Assembly: GCA_021014325.1 (NCBI GenBank)
Contig: CM037473.1
Location: 4,279,501-4,343,500, forward strand
Length of the DNA stretch: 64,000 nucleotides
Source of the DNA: Plazaster borealis
Lineage: Eukaryota > Echinodermata > Asteroidea > Forcipulatida > Labidiasteridae
Reading direction: 5' to 3'
The translations under genes and the position numbers were made by a program. Position 1 is the first letter of the stretch, and every line of letters begins with the position of its first letter. Under the pieces are notes generated by a model that was given only the letters and a program-made list of their open reading frames with translations, ran no database searches and was not told where the DNA came from. Positions 54,990 to 64,000 of the stretch are shown here, in pieces.

Positions 54990-55200
54990 GGTTGAACAAA
55001 GAAATATTGACTACAGCTAGACTTGAACCTGCGACCTCCGGATTAATGTGCCAGCACTCTATACTGAGCTATCTAGCCCTAATGTTGACAGCCAACATTA
55101 GGGGTACATGTAGATAGCTCAGAAGTAGAGCGCCGGCACGTTAATCCGGAGGTTGCAGGTTCAAGTCCCGCTTTAGTCAAACTTTCTTTGTTCAATCCAA
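54990..55200. mobile_element. Head-to-head tRNA-like repeat palindrome, ~100-bp arms
   Basis: A minus-strand copy (54,990-55,090) and a plus-strand copy (55,095-55,200) of the GTT-loop tRNA-like repeat face each other around CTAATGTTG-ACAG-CCAACATTAG. The arms include TTGAACCTGCGACCTCCGG versus CCGGAGGTTGCAGGTTCAA and GTTGAACAAAGAAA versus TTTCTTTGTTCAA. Arm identity is lower than in the 44.8-kb palindrome. Confidence 0.88.
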
Positions 55201-55690
55201 ATTCATTTAAAATTTACCCAGTCAGTTTCCCTTGTGATTTATTACTCGATACTTTTTTGGGCACCACACATGTGTTACGAGAAAAACGTTGCACCACACT
55301 TACGAAAAAAAAACGTTTGACAGAGGCAATGGACGGACATTATGTTTTCATCCCTCTGGCACGCCTGGTCTTTGCCTTGCTGCCCCTTGAAATGTTCCAA
55401 TACCAATTTAATTTCCCTCACAGCTCCATGTATAAGAACGAAGGTTCAGACCCTTGATTTAAATGATTTGGGATTGAAAAAAAAAAAATTGACTAAATTG
55501 CGGGATTTGAGCCGGATTAACGTGCCAGCGCTCTATCAACTGAGCTAACTAGCCCTATGTTGGCGGTCTCCCTATTTTGTCAATATCTTTGTTCGGGGGT
55601 GCCAGTCAGAAGCCATTCAACCCCAAACATGCCTAATTATCATTTAAAATTTACCCAGTCAGTTATCCCTTGTGGTTTTTTATTTGATAC
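55201..55690. mobile_element. Further tRNA-like repeat parts
   Basis: 3' flank of the plus copy (TTTACCCAGTCAGTTTCCCTTGTG) near 55,212, then another minus-strand copy at 55,455-55,625 with a deletion in the T-loop region. A second plus-strand 3' flank follows at 55,650-55,680. Confidence 0.75.
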
Positions 55691-56274
55691 CGTAATTAAA
55701 ACGTTTTATAAAAACTGTGCATTCTTATTATTTTATATACATGTATCCATGTGTTGTTAATAAAAGTTTCCAATTTTCCTTTGAAATGCTCCAATACCAA
55801 TGTTAGTTTCCCTTGTAGAGATGCCAATTACCAAGAAGCAACTGCCTTCCCCAGGGTTCTCCCTAAGATTTTTCGAGACTGGGGGGCATTCTGGACCCAA
55901 ATTTTGAAATTTTGGCTGAAGCACGCTGAATTGAAACAAGGTCTTCAGACTGTTTTCTACTTGGTGTTTTGGTTTTAGAAGCCCTACAGTGCAATCTGTG
56001 AGCAGTCTATATCGTTTTCTCTTGATGTTTTTTGTGAAATTATAATTTACTATTTTTTTTTTTTTTTTTTTGCGTATCGGCCGAAATTTGTGCAATCAGC
56101 ACGCAAATCACACGTATTGGCCCGATATGCTCGCTTGTGCATGGGGAGAACCCTGCTTCCGCTTATAAGAACTAAGGATCAGGCCTGTTAGGCACCCTTC
56201 ATTAAAACGTTATTTAAAAACTGTGCATTTGTCTTATTTTATATATAATACATATAGTTTGTTTTGACCCTTAC
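55691..56274. other. Spacer, nothing recognised
   Basis: Contains a T-run at 56,053-56,070 and GGTTCTCCCTAAGATTTTTC / GGGAGAACCCTG, an inverted pair near 55,855 and 56,145 that may mark another degraded element. Confidence 0.4.
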
Positions 56275-56430
56275 ACGGGTGTGAAGCACTCTATACTCAG
56301 TACTTTCCCGAGTTCTGTGAAAAAAATCCACAGGCAAATCACTCAGGTGGGATTCGAACCCACGACTTTTGCATTGCTAGAGCAGATGTCTTACCACTAG
56401 ACCACCGAGCTAGCCCAGTGGCTAGAGGCA
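56275..56430 (-). mobile_element. Third tRNA-derived repeat, minus strand
   Basis: On the minus strand: GAGCTCGGTGGTCTAGTGGT (box A), ATGCAAAAGTCGTGGGTTCG and AATCCCACCTGAGTG (box B), then ATTTTTTTCACAGAACTCGG, AGTACTGAGTATAGAGTGC. The head is tRNA-like and the downstream unique part marks it as a SINE rather than a gene. Confidence 0.8.
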
Positions 56431-57066
56431 GTTCGAATCCTAGATACACTTGTGTTACATAAAATAATAATAACAGGGATGAGAAAATCCTGGAAATAAC
56501 TTGCAGGCGTGAATTCCCCCTTTATTCTAGACCCAAAACCTCCCAGATGTTACAATGTGACAATTATAAAAAATAATAATAATGCACTTTTTATATTCAA
56601 CGGTAAAGGGTTATATATAACTTGTACACAATGATTATTTTATATAATACATACATACATAATATAAAATAATAATGCAGTTTTTATGTAATGTTGAAAG
56701 GTTATATAAAACTGCATTATGATTATTTTATATAATACGTAGGCCTAAGTATTAATGCAGTTTTTATGTGTATCTTTTAAGCTGAAGGTGTCTCAAAAGC
56801 ACTAATTATTTTACCTCAAGAAGTACACAGAGCTATTTTTAATTGTGAAAGAGACCCAATTAGATAGTCTGCAAACAACCATGCGAGAAAACCACAACAC
56901 GTCTCATCCAAAGGACGAAGCAGTTAAAGGTTAAGTGCTTTGCTTTTATGGACAAGCGTGCCTCGACCAGGATCGGAGCTAGTTTGACAGAGATCTGCTT
57001 TGAAATTTCTGCTTAGCAACAAATTTGTATTTGTCCTTTTCAATTTCATTTTTAGAATAATGAAAA

Positions 57067-57126
57067 ATGGCAGAGATGGAGGTACATGTAACCCATGAAG
57101 GTTCCGAGGATCCAAGATCTAATATG
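57067..57126 (+). CDS. Coiled-coil/acidic protein gene, first coding exon
   Basis: Twenty codons (MAEMEVHVTHEGSEDPRSNM) followed by a GTACGTAT donor. An in-frame TGA two codons upstream (57,061) fixes the start. TTCATTTTTAG just before suggests an upstream 5' UTR exon. It joins in phase 0 to 58,638. The function is not recognised. Confidence 0.65.
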
Positions 57127-57195
57127 GTACGTATATTATTATTATTATTATTGTTATTATTATTATTATTATATTTCTTGTTATGAAACCTAGGA

Positions 57196-57395
57196 TGCCT
57201 CATAAGTGAACTTAATCACTGTAGCTCGCAAGCCTGAGGAAACCTGTAAACAAGGGTACTTGCTATGTGAACCAGAGTTAACCACAACTCTTCCATATGT
57301 TCTGGGTTCTTTTACATGCACAACCAATCCTACATGTAGTACTTGGGACCAGCTGGGCTTAAATGTTCCATCTAAAGGACAAAGCAATTATTATT
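57196..57395 (-). mobile_element. SINE body, minus strand (same subfamily as 3,992-4,283)
   Basis: Minus-strand ATGTAAAAGAACCCAGAAC, GTGGTTAACTCTGGTTCACA, CCTTGTTTACAGGTTTCCTC, GGCTTGCGAGCTACAG match the tail of the 4-kb SINE. The tRNA-like head is missing. Confidence 0.8.
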
Positions 57396-57830
57396 TATCT
57401 GACTAGATCTGACTCGTGTAACAAAAGAAACAAAAACAATGTTTTTTTTACTGTTTCATTCCTCCATTTTCCAATAACCACACAAAGCAGCTAAAATTCG
57501 TACATTTTATTTTTGTTATTGTGGTGTGTCATGACCGAGCATCTAAGCGCATATATTTATCGGTCTAAGCGCATCTATTAATCGGTCTATTTGACCGAGC
57601 ATCTAAGCGCATCTGTTTATCTGACTAGATCTGACTCGTGTAATTTATCGGTCTATTTGACCGAGCATCTAAGCGCATCTGACTAGATCTGACTCGTGTA
57701 ACAAAAGAAACAAAAACAATGTTTTTTTTACTGTTTCATTCCTCCATTTTCCAATAACCACACAAAGCAGCCAGAATTCGAACATTTTATTTTTTTTATT
57801 GTGGCGTGTCATCACCGAGCATCTAAGCGC
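57392..57830 (+). repeat. Local tandem duplication next to SINE head
   Basis: CTGACTAGATCTGACTCGTG..AACAAAAGAAACAAAAAC...CCATTTTCCAATAACCACAC..GCAGC occurs at 57,399 and again at 57,687. GACCGAGCATCTAAGCGCAT recurs four times between. The SINE head was evidently caught in repeated local duplication. Confidence 0.85.
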
Positions 57831-58245
57831 ATTCATGGCACTGGGCTCAAGCTATGGTGTTTCTGATCAGCAGAGTGTTGGTTCAAGTCCCGGTCTTGAC
57901 ACATGTGTCCTGAAGCAAGACATTTAACCATTATTGCTTAGTCCTTCGGATGGGATGTAAAGCTGTAGGTTCCATGTGACCAGTGTGGTCAGTAAAAGAA
58001 CCCAGTTAAACTTATCGTTAAATGAAGGGGTTTGCCCCAGTTTTTCTGGCAGTGGCTGCTGAGTGCGCCGCAGCACCTTGTAAACCCTTGTAAGGTGATA
58101 CATAAATCAGTCTCATCTTTCGAAACACTTCAAAAACTTGCCTTAAATAGTGTTTTATCTTTGTTCCAGGCGCCTTGAGTACCTTATTTGTAGATACACA
58201 CGTGTACAAAGGACAAACAGCTAATGTCTAGTTATTATTATTATT
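57802..58245 (+). mobile_element. tRNA-derived SINE in intron 1
   Basis: GCGTGTCATCACCGAGCATC head, GTTTCTGATCAGCAGAGTG, box B GGTTCAAGTCCCGG, GAAGCAAGACATTTAACC, GTCCTTCGGATGGGATG, GCGCCGCAGCACCTTGTAAA, AGGCGCCTTGAGTACC, tail (ATT)n. Diverged in box A. Confidence 0.85.
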
Positions 58246-58637
58246 TTTCCTCATTTTTTTAATTTAAAATTAGTGAATTTCAACGACATGATTTAGTATT
58301 AAAGCTGATGCTTCCAAGCATTACTCAAATGCAACTTCAAATGGGCCAACCAGGTGGTTCACTGGAAACTAACAATTGCACTATAGATTCAAAAAACATA
58401 CAAACAAATTAAACAAAAAAATCTATAATTACAGTTGACATTAAAGTGTCATAATGGGTGTCTTCTAAACAATAGGTTGTAAATGGTCACTTGCAGATGA
58501 CGAGGAAAGATAAAATCTAAATTCATGAGCTTGACTTTGACAGTATTTCTGGTACTGGTATGAATTTTTCAATCCGGGAGATTTCAGATTAAAAGTTAAT
58601 CAAATTTGTTCCCGACCCTGTGCTTTGTCTTTGACAG

Positions 58638-58941
58638 AGCCATTGGATGGCATCCCAAGTAATTCCAACACGTTGTGAAGTCGCCATTCAGAAACGACCA
58701 CTGACCAATGAGGACAAAAGGAACCATCTGAGAAACCATCTTAAAAGACGTAGTCGACTTCTAGAGAACCAGCAGAAGGACCAAATATACACCTACTACA
58801 CACCGCCAACACATGCCACTAATGGCACCAGAGGAGCAGAAAGCGAGGATGATAAAAAGACAATAGCCAAACTACGTGCTGATCTCAAGAGATATAAAAG
58901 AAAGAACAAAGCCCTCAAGGAGCGCCTGCAAGAAGTTCTGA
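58638..58941 (+). CDS. Coiled-coil/acidic protein gene, exon 2
   Basis: A 304-bp exon (101 codons plus one base) with acceptor TTTGACAG and donor GTAAGTGA. It reads SHW then MASQVIPTRCEVAIQK, a strongly basic stretch NEDKRNHLRNHLKRRSRLL, a Tyr/Thr/Pro-rich linker, and a charged helix ending in AKLRADLKRYKRKNKAL then KERLQEVL. The helix has a heptad-like leucine/charge pattern, so a coiled coil is likely. The protein is not recognised. A nuclear or nucleic-acid role is possible from the basic stretch but is only a guess. Confidence 0.75.
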
Positions 58942-60883
58942 GTAAGTGAAGACCAAATCTTAAAGATAAAAATACATGAGTATCATAGATTGATTCATTT
59001 CAATCTGAAAGCTCATATCTTTACGATTTGTTTTAAAGGTATCGTACACTTTGGTAATGACTCAAAACAAATATTAGCATAAAAACTTACTTGGTAACAA
59101 GCAACGGAGAGCTGTTGATAGTATAAAACATTGTAGGAAACGACTCCCTCTGAAGTAACGTAGTTTTTGAGAAAGAGGTAATTTCTCACTAAAATAATAA
59201 AAACTTCTTGCAAGAAGTTTTTCTTCCTATCTGAAAGCACACACATTTTTCTTTCATCATTTTCTTGCAATTTCGATGATCAATTGAGCCCAAATTTTCA
59301 CATGCTTGTTTTTTTATGCATATGTTGGGATACACCAAGTGAGAACACTGGTCTTTGACAATTTCCAAACGTGTTCAGTGCCTTTAACTCCCCAAATGGC
59401 AGACCATGGGCATACACTAGCCATGTGTAGCCCCAGGGGAAGGGACGTCTAGTATAGACGATGTGACCTCTGACGTCATTCAAAAATCATAACATGATGC
59501 GCGCGCATGTCGCCGGGCAAAACCTTTGTGTACTGACAGCCAGCTATAAAGGACACCCAATGTTACCATGAGAACGCGTCTTCTTGCCCGGCGGAAACAT
59601 GACTTTTGTCAACAGAGGGCGGTTTGAATGTAAACAGAGGTCACATTGTCTATAAGACTATTTTTATTTGTTTAGGTGTTCGGAACACCTCTTGGGTTTT
59701 TTAAGTGTTATTGTAAAATGTAGTCATTCATACAACACATTTTGATTGAGAAGTTTTCACATTTTCAAATAAATTTATGAACTTTAATCAAAGGTTGTCA
59801 CCGACTGTAAAAAACAGAATCGTTTACCTACTTCATCATTTCAAGAATGGACAAATTGTTCACCTTAAGTGTTGACAGTTTGAACTGATTTGTTGCTGTT
59901 CTAGAATGAATTGGGTTCTCGGAATTAATATCAATTCAATAATTTTGAAAACAATTATGTTTAACTATTGTTGTAGCATTCCGAAGATCTCATGCCAAAC
60001 TTTGAGGCTCATGAAAGATGCAAGATCCCACAACCAAACTTCTCGAAGAATATACCTTTTACTTGGTTGTCGGCAATACACCCCTTGCACATGACATCAC
60101 AAGCTCAAACAGCGCCCTCACTGAGGCCAAAAGAACCCGTCATTGGATGAGAGTTGTATGTGACACGAACATGTGCATGTTTCCATTGTTTAACCTCAAC
60201 AATGGCTGCCTAAGCAAGGAGTCTATAGTACAAGGAGGTTTACATGTGGAAAATGTATGCACACCAGCTACATGTACCTGATACATGTACATGTAGTGGT
60301 CATAGTGTTAGCCAGGGGGGTGTCTGGGTGTCTTTTGTACACCCTGTTTTATCTGTCATTTACATGTAAATGTATTGTAAGTAAACAATTTTGATACCCA
60401 GTTTTTTAATTTCCAGCAAATTTTGACACCCTTTTACCAAATCCTGGCTAAAACCTTGATGTACATGTAGGTTACCTTTTTATGTGTGTGTGTGTGCAAT
60501 CATGTCTGGACATTGACACACGGACTTAAACAAAAGAGATCTGAGTAACTTGATAAAATAAACATCCTCAATTTGGTTTTTTTAATAGTTCATTACTAAC
60601 AATTAGGTCCAACCAATGGGAGAACAAACAAAGTCCTTAATTTACCATGTTTACCATATGAACATGTATGTACAACTGGCAGGTGCATGAAGCATAAACT
60701 TGCCCAATTTGAGTTTTTAAAACCCAAACCTGTCTTTCCCCCGAAGAATAAGAAAGGGTGCCCTCTAGCGTTGTACCGATTCTTGCCTTTATAAACTCCC
60801 AACCTTCCACAGGACTTTTCTCTTGACTAAATGTACAATATGATTCTTTTTCTCCCTGATATCAAATTGGATTTACTGTCTAG
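58942..60883 (+). other. Intron 2 of the coiled-coil gene
   Basis: Contains the family A MITE at 59,037-59,383, the palindrome AGGTGTTCGGAACACCT at 59,672, and unrecognised short frames at 59,906-60,281. Ends TTTACTGTCTAG. Confidence 0.6.
59037..59383. mobile_element. TTAA-flanked MITE family A, copy 4
   Basis: TTAA at 59,033-59,036 and 59,384-59,387. Termini AGGTATCGTACACTTTGG and complement of CAAACGTGTTCAGTGCCT. Shorter interior than copies 2 and 3. Confidence 0.88.
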
Positions 60884-61084
60884 ACTTGACAGAGCTTGAG
60901 AAGACATTGCGGATGACCCTAAACAGCTTCGGCGTGCCACTTCCAGAAACACCACACAGTAGAACCGAAAAGTCTGCATCGTCATGGCAAGGTGGTGATT
61001 GGAGGCAAGAGGTGGTAACATTGATTTCAGATGAGGAGGAGGAGGAGGAGGAGGAAGAGGATGGGGAAAGTAATAATGTGCAAG
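60884..61084 (+). CDS. Coiled-coil/acidic protein gene, exon 3
   Basis: A 201-bp exon in matching phase, with acceptor ACTGTCTAG and donor GTAAGACC. An alternative acceptor nine bases on (TTGACAG) keeps the same frame. It reads LTELEKTLRMTLNSFGVPLP, a Ser/Thr-rich linker, then QEVVTLISDEEEEEEEEEDG. A hydrophobic VVTLIS next to an acidic run resembles a SUMO-interacting motif, an inference from pattern only. The acidic run is coded by a GAG/GAA microsatellite. Confidence 0.72.
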
Positions 61085-61671
61085 GTAAGACCGGGCTTAT
61101 ATTTTACACTGGACCACAGGCTAGAGGCCAGTGATTTTAGTCTCAGGCCAGTAAACTTATGAACTTACCGACAGTCCGACAGTCAATACCATTAAGACAA
61201 GTGAGATCAATCTTCTCTTACTTGTCTGAGTTCGTGTTCATATAAAAGCAGTCAAATGCATGTAAAACTGTGTTAGCAAGCTTGGTTTTTTTTTACTTTG
61301 AATCTGGTCTTGAAAAAACAAATTCTGGTCCAGTAAACATTTTGAGCTAAGATTAGTTTCCTTCATCAGAAAGAAATTGAACTCCTTTATTATGAAAGTT
61401 TGTTATCGTAAAAGAACATCTCTCCGAACGAAGGGGTTGGAAACCTTTGTTGTGCCATTGTTATCCAGTTGGGCATACATGTATCTTGAGGAATTTCACA
61501 AATGAATTTCTTTTACCTGAATTTTACAGACAACTCATGGCAAATTGGTACACAGCATAGTGATTTTTGTGTATGAACAGATATTTGATTTTCAGTATTT
61601 CATTTCCTTTTTTCTTTTAATTTGTGCATAAACGAATAATAATAATACAAGGAAAACGAAACTCCAGTAAT

Positions 61672-62160
61672 AAACCACAAGGGAAACTGACTGGATAAAT
61701 TTAAAATTATTATGGGGGATTGAACAAAGAAAAATGGACTAGAGCGGGACTTGAACTTGCGACCTCTGGATAATGTGCCAGTGCTCGCGGCAGAGCGGAT
61801 AAGAACACTGCACTCAAGCTCTGGTGTTTTTGATCAGCAGAGTGTGGGTTCGAGTCCCGGTCGTGACACGTAGGTAAAGAGAAGGTTCGCCCCGGTGTTC
61901 CTGGTCTGATTGGCAGCATATTGCCCCACAGCACCTTGTAAACCATTATATGGTGCTATAAATTAACAGGTCTCATACTTCAAAACGTTGCTCCACATAC
62001 CTTGAAGAAAAAAATACTGAGCGCTTTGATACGCCCATTGGGTGTGATAAAGCGCTATATAAGAACCAAGTATTATTACCAACTGAGTCATCTAGCCCTA
62101 GTGTTGGCGATCTCCTTATGTTGTCAATATCTTTGTACGGGGCTGCCAGTCAGAACCAAC
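61672..62160 (-). mobile_element. tRNA-like (GTT-loop) repeat split by a SINE
   Basis: The minus-strand repeat runs from 61,672 (CCACAAGGGAAACTGACTGG) to about 61,781 and resumes at about 62,080 (ACCAACTGAGTCATCTAGCC...GCCAGTCAGAACC). The 61,782-62,079 interval is a plus-strand SINE inserted within the tRNA-like core. Confidence 0.82.
61782..62079 (+). mobile_element. tRNA-derived SINE inserted in another repeat
   Basis: Head GCGGCAGAGCGGATAAGAAC, GTTTTTGATCAGCAGAGTG, box B GGGTTCGAGTCCCGG, body CCCCACAGCACCTTGTAAA, CTGAGCGCTTTGATACGCC, GTGATAAAGCGCTATATAAG, tail ending (ATT)n. It lacks the GGATGGGACGTAAAG module of other copies. Confidence 0.85.
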
Positions 62161-62300
62161 AACCTAAATAAATCTAATAACAAAAACCAATTAAAGTACA
62201 TAACCAATTGTAATGAAAAAAACAGAGTTGAGTGAGGAGGTACTCCTTTTCCTATAAGCTTTGTAATTCTTTCTGGTTTAAAATGTTGACTTTCCTAAAG

Positions 62301-62485
62301 AATATCAGGAGCCTCTGCAAAGCCATGGATCCTGCATGTATACGTATCAAGCTCCAGAGAGCCTGCCATATTTCACATCAGAGACAGAAGAAGAAGAGAG
62401 GGAAATGACTGGGGCATTCAATCACAACACAAATAGTCTGCAGAATGGCGATGGAGAGAAAGAGACCCTACATTGTCAATCTCAG
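62301..62485 (+). CDS. Coiled-coil/acidic protein gene, exon 4
   Basis: A 185-bp exon with acceptor TTCCTAAAG and donor GTGAGTAA. It completes the split codon from exon 3 and ends in phase 0. It reads YQEPLQSHGSCMYTYQAPES, then SETEEEEREMTGAFNHNTNS and QNGDGEKETLHCQSQ: polar, acidic and probably disordered. Together the four exons give ~250 residues. A further exon is expected downstream, but none was identified before the window ends. Confidence 0.7.
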
Positions 62486-62844
62486 GTGAGTAAATACTTG
62501 GATCGATAATATGATCAAATATTGGATTGGATGCGTACTCCATCTTCATCTCGAGCGTCCGCAAATTCATTGTATCCCCAAAATAATGAAACTGCAGCAT
62601 TCTGTACATGTAGAATGTAACTATCTCGCCAATACCAGGAATGAGAAATTTCAGACATTACAATATCTGAATAGACCTTAGACACATGACGCCATTTGCA
62701 TAGGGCGCCCTCGGCTAGAGGTCAAAAGAAAGTTGCTCATTGGCCTGCACCCTGTGTCCCCTGCACCATCGTTTTACCTCCAAGATGGCGGTATGATGAT
62801 GTCAATGCATAAGGTCCATTCAGACTTTTTTTTCTTCAGATTAA
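62486..62844. other. Probable intron 4, nothing recognised
   Basis: No exon-like frame with splice sites was identified. Confidence 0.4.
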
Positions 62845-62956
62845 AGGGATTGTATACGTTTGGTAATTGGAACCCACTGTTTGCTGTACTTCTTACCAAG
62901 TAAGTTTTCACTGCCATTCATTTTTAGAGTCATTACCAAACACGTATACAGACCCT
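62845..62956. mobile_element. TTAA-flanked MITE family B, copy 3 (internally deleted)
   Basis: TTAA at 62,841-62,844 and 62,957-62,960. Termini as in family B but only 112 bp long, since the middle ~270 bp is missing. Confidence 0.88.
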
Positions 62957-62960
62957 TTAA

Positions 62961-63887
62961 AAGAAATCATGCTCTTTGATCTAGTTCTCAAGTGTTGAGG
63001 ATACTGTTCCCAGAAGCTCCTTGAAATCTGTACCTTCAGGGGTTCGTGGAAATTAAATAATTTCAATGTACAGCACCCCTCAGACCTTTTTGTCTGCAAT
63101 GACTTATACCCGGTAATACTAACCCAATATGTTATTAATACACACAAACCCAATGGTGCTTTTGGAACAGCATTGAAGCTCTCTTGCGACACAACATTGA
63201 GATACTGTATGACAATGTTTTTGCACTAACACACAAAATGGATCCGGTTCAGTTCCCTGTCTTGTGTTCCGGATCATAAAACTTTCATGTGAATGGATGC
63301 ATTTTGTGCACGGTAATTGTGCAAAACATTTCAAGTCCACCAGTGCCTGCCCAAATTGAAAGCATCATTTGTAAGGCTTTAAAAAAAACCTAATAAAAAA
63401 CAAGTTTGGCATAATACCGGTATTAAAAGCGGCCAACCGTTTCTTTTAATAATTAATTTAGAGGGAAAAGAAATTCTACTTTAGCACTACATAGGCATGT
63501 ACATACATTGTACACACAAAAGTATGGTTAAAATGCCAATAAAAACAATAGTTTTTAAGATTTTTTCAAATACATTTTACAAAACATTTTTACAACACTA
63601 TCTGTCTGTCCGCGGTCTGAGAGACCAAAAGCAATTAAGCATTTTAAAATAATGTGTACATAAATGTTTTTTCGTTTGTTAATAGTTGTAATGTGACTTA
63701 TCTGGTCCTTTCTCTATGCTTATATCTACCCTAATTTATTTGGCCTGTTATCATGGTTACGACAAACAATCCATTATTGTTTTGACCTAAAAACTGTAGT
63801 TTAGATTTATCAATTCAATTGTGTATGGGTAGACCACCAGTAAACAGTGGCTGCTTTTTGCTTGCATGTTACCAACCTCATCAGGGC
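62961..63887. other. Spacer, nothing recognised
   Basis: A+T-rich. No exon or repeat family was identified, although the coiled-coil gene may continue here. Confidence 0.35.
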
Positions 63888-63965
63888 TCGAATTTTACAC
63901 TGGACCGCAGGCCCGAGGCCAGTGGTTTTAGTGTCGGGCCAGTAAACTTATGACTGGACAAGTCC
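63888..63965 (+). repeat. Dispersed repeat GAATTTTACACTGGACCGCA
   Basis: TCGAATTTTACACTGG, CCCGAGGCCAGTGG, GGGCCAGTAAACTTATGAC match 61,103-61,160 closely and 42,404-42,480 loosely. Confidence 0.75.
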
Positions 63966-64000
63966 TGTGGTCTTGTGTTTTTCAATTGAATAGCAATACC

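Larger units (their letters stand above)
57127..58637 (+). other. Intron 1 of the coiled-coil gene, repeat-filled
   Basis: Holds an (ATT)n tract (57,130-57,175), a minus-strand SINE (57,196-57,395), a ~290-bp-offset tandem duplication (57,392-57,560 and 57,680-57,830) and a plus-strand SINE (57,802-58,245). Ends in TTTGTCTTTGACAG. Confidence 0.65.
61085..62300 (+). other. Intron 3 of the coiled-coil gene, nested repeats
   Basis: Includes a short dispersed repeat at 61,103-61,160 and the nested pair at 61,672-62,160. Ends CTTTCCTAAAG. Confidence 0.6.

Noticed and set aside
60018..60281. 87-codon plus-strand frame in intron 2 of the coiled-coil gene
   Set aside because: No splice sites in phase with exons 2 and 3, which already join correctly, and no recognisable domain.

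Overview
The window is nuclear DNA of an animal, most likely a marine invertebrate deuterostome. An echinoderm, perhaps a sea star, is my best guess. The reasons are intron-containing genes with GT-AG splice sites, a tandem family of single-exon rhodopsin-class GPCRs, and a dense load of tRNA-derived SINEs, MITEs and fold-back repeats in A+T-rich spacers. The species is an inference from repeat style, not shown by the sequence.

Genes. The plus strand from 11.9 to 39.5 kb carries a tandem array of one GPCR family: a degenerate copy (11.9-12.5 kb) and four intact intronless receptors (14.5, 18.9, 29.8 and 38.4 kb). They are collinear almost residue for residue through TM1-TM5. They share an N-terminal signature (Cys, then a YN-I/V-T glycosylation site, then W-x-x-x-P), an ERY motif in place of DRY, and an NPxIYG motif in TM7. 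They look like peptide-type class A receptors, but the ligand cannot be read from the sequence. On the minus strand, three consecutive exons (50.0, 49.3 and 41.4 kb) encode part of the N-terminal region of DEPDC5/Iml1, the GATOR1 subunit that restrains mTORC1. I found neither the first exon nor any later exon. On the plus strand from 57.07 kb, four phase-compatible exons (57.1, 58.6, 60.9 and 62.3 kb) encode the first ~250 residues of an unrecognised coiled-coil/acidic protein that appears to continue beyond what I can trace.

Repeats fill most of the rest. There is a 3.5-kb element with ~140-bp terminal inverted repeats and a 9-bp target duplication (6.0-9.5 kb, Mutator-like in structure). 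There are three families of TTAA-flanked MITEs whose termini share a core, and a TA-flanked ~690-bp MITE in three copies. Other elements are fold-back MITEs, tRNA-derived SINEs, a second tRNA-like repeat that forms large palindromes, an internally deleted LINE with a comparison 'empty' site, and a 2,090-bp near-identical tandem duplication (24.8-29.0 kb). Satellites and minisatellites of 159, 30 and 21 bp are also present. Several minisatellites are open in one or both strands only because their period is a multiple of three.

Layout: 1-11.4 kb repeats and the large TIR element; 11.4-39.5 kb GPCR cluster with repeat-rich spacers; 39.9-41.0 kb minisatellite; 41.3-50.1 kb DEPDC5 exons in large introns; 50.4-56.4 kb repeats; 57.1-62.5 kb coiled-coil gene; 62.5-64 kb repeats. 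Nothing links the three gene groups functionally. The receptors probably act at the cell surface, and DEPDC5 acts at the lysosome in nutrient signalling.
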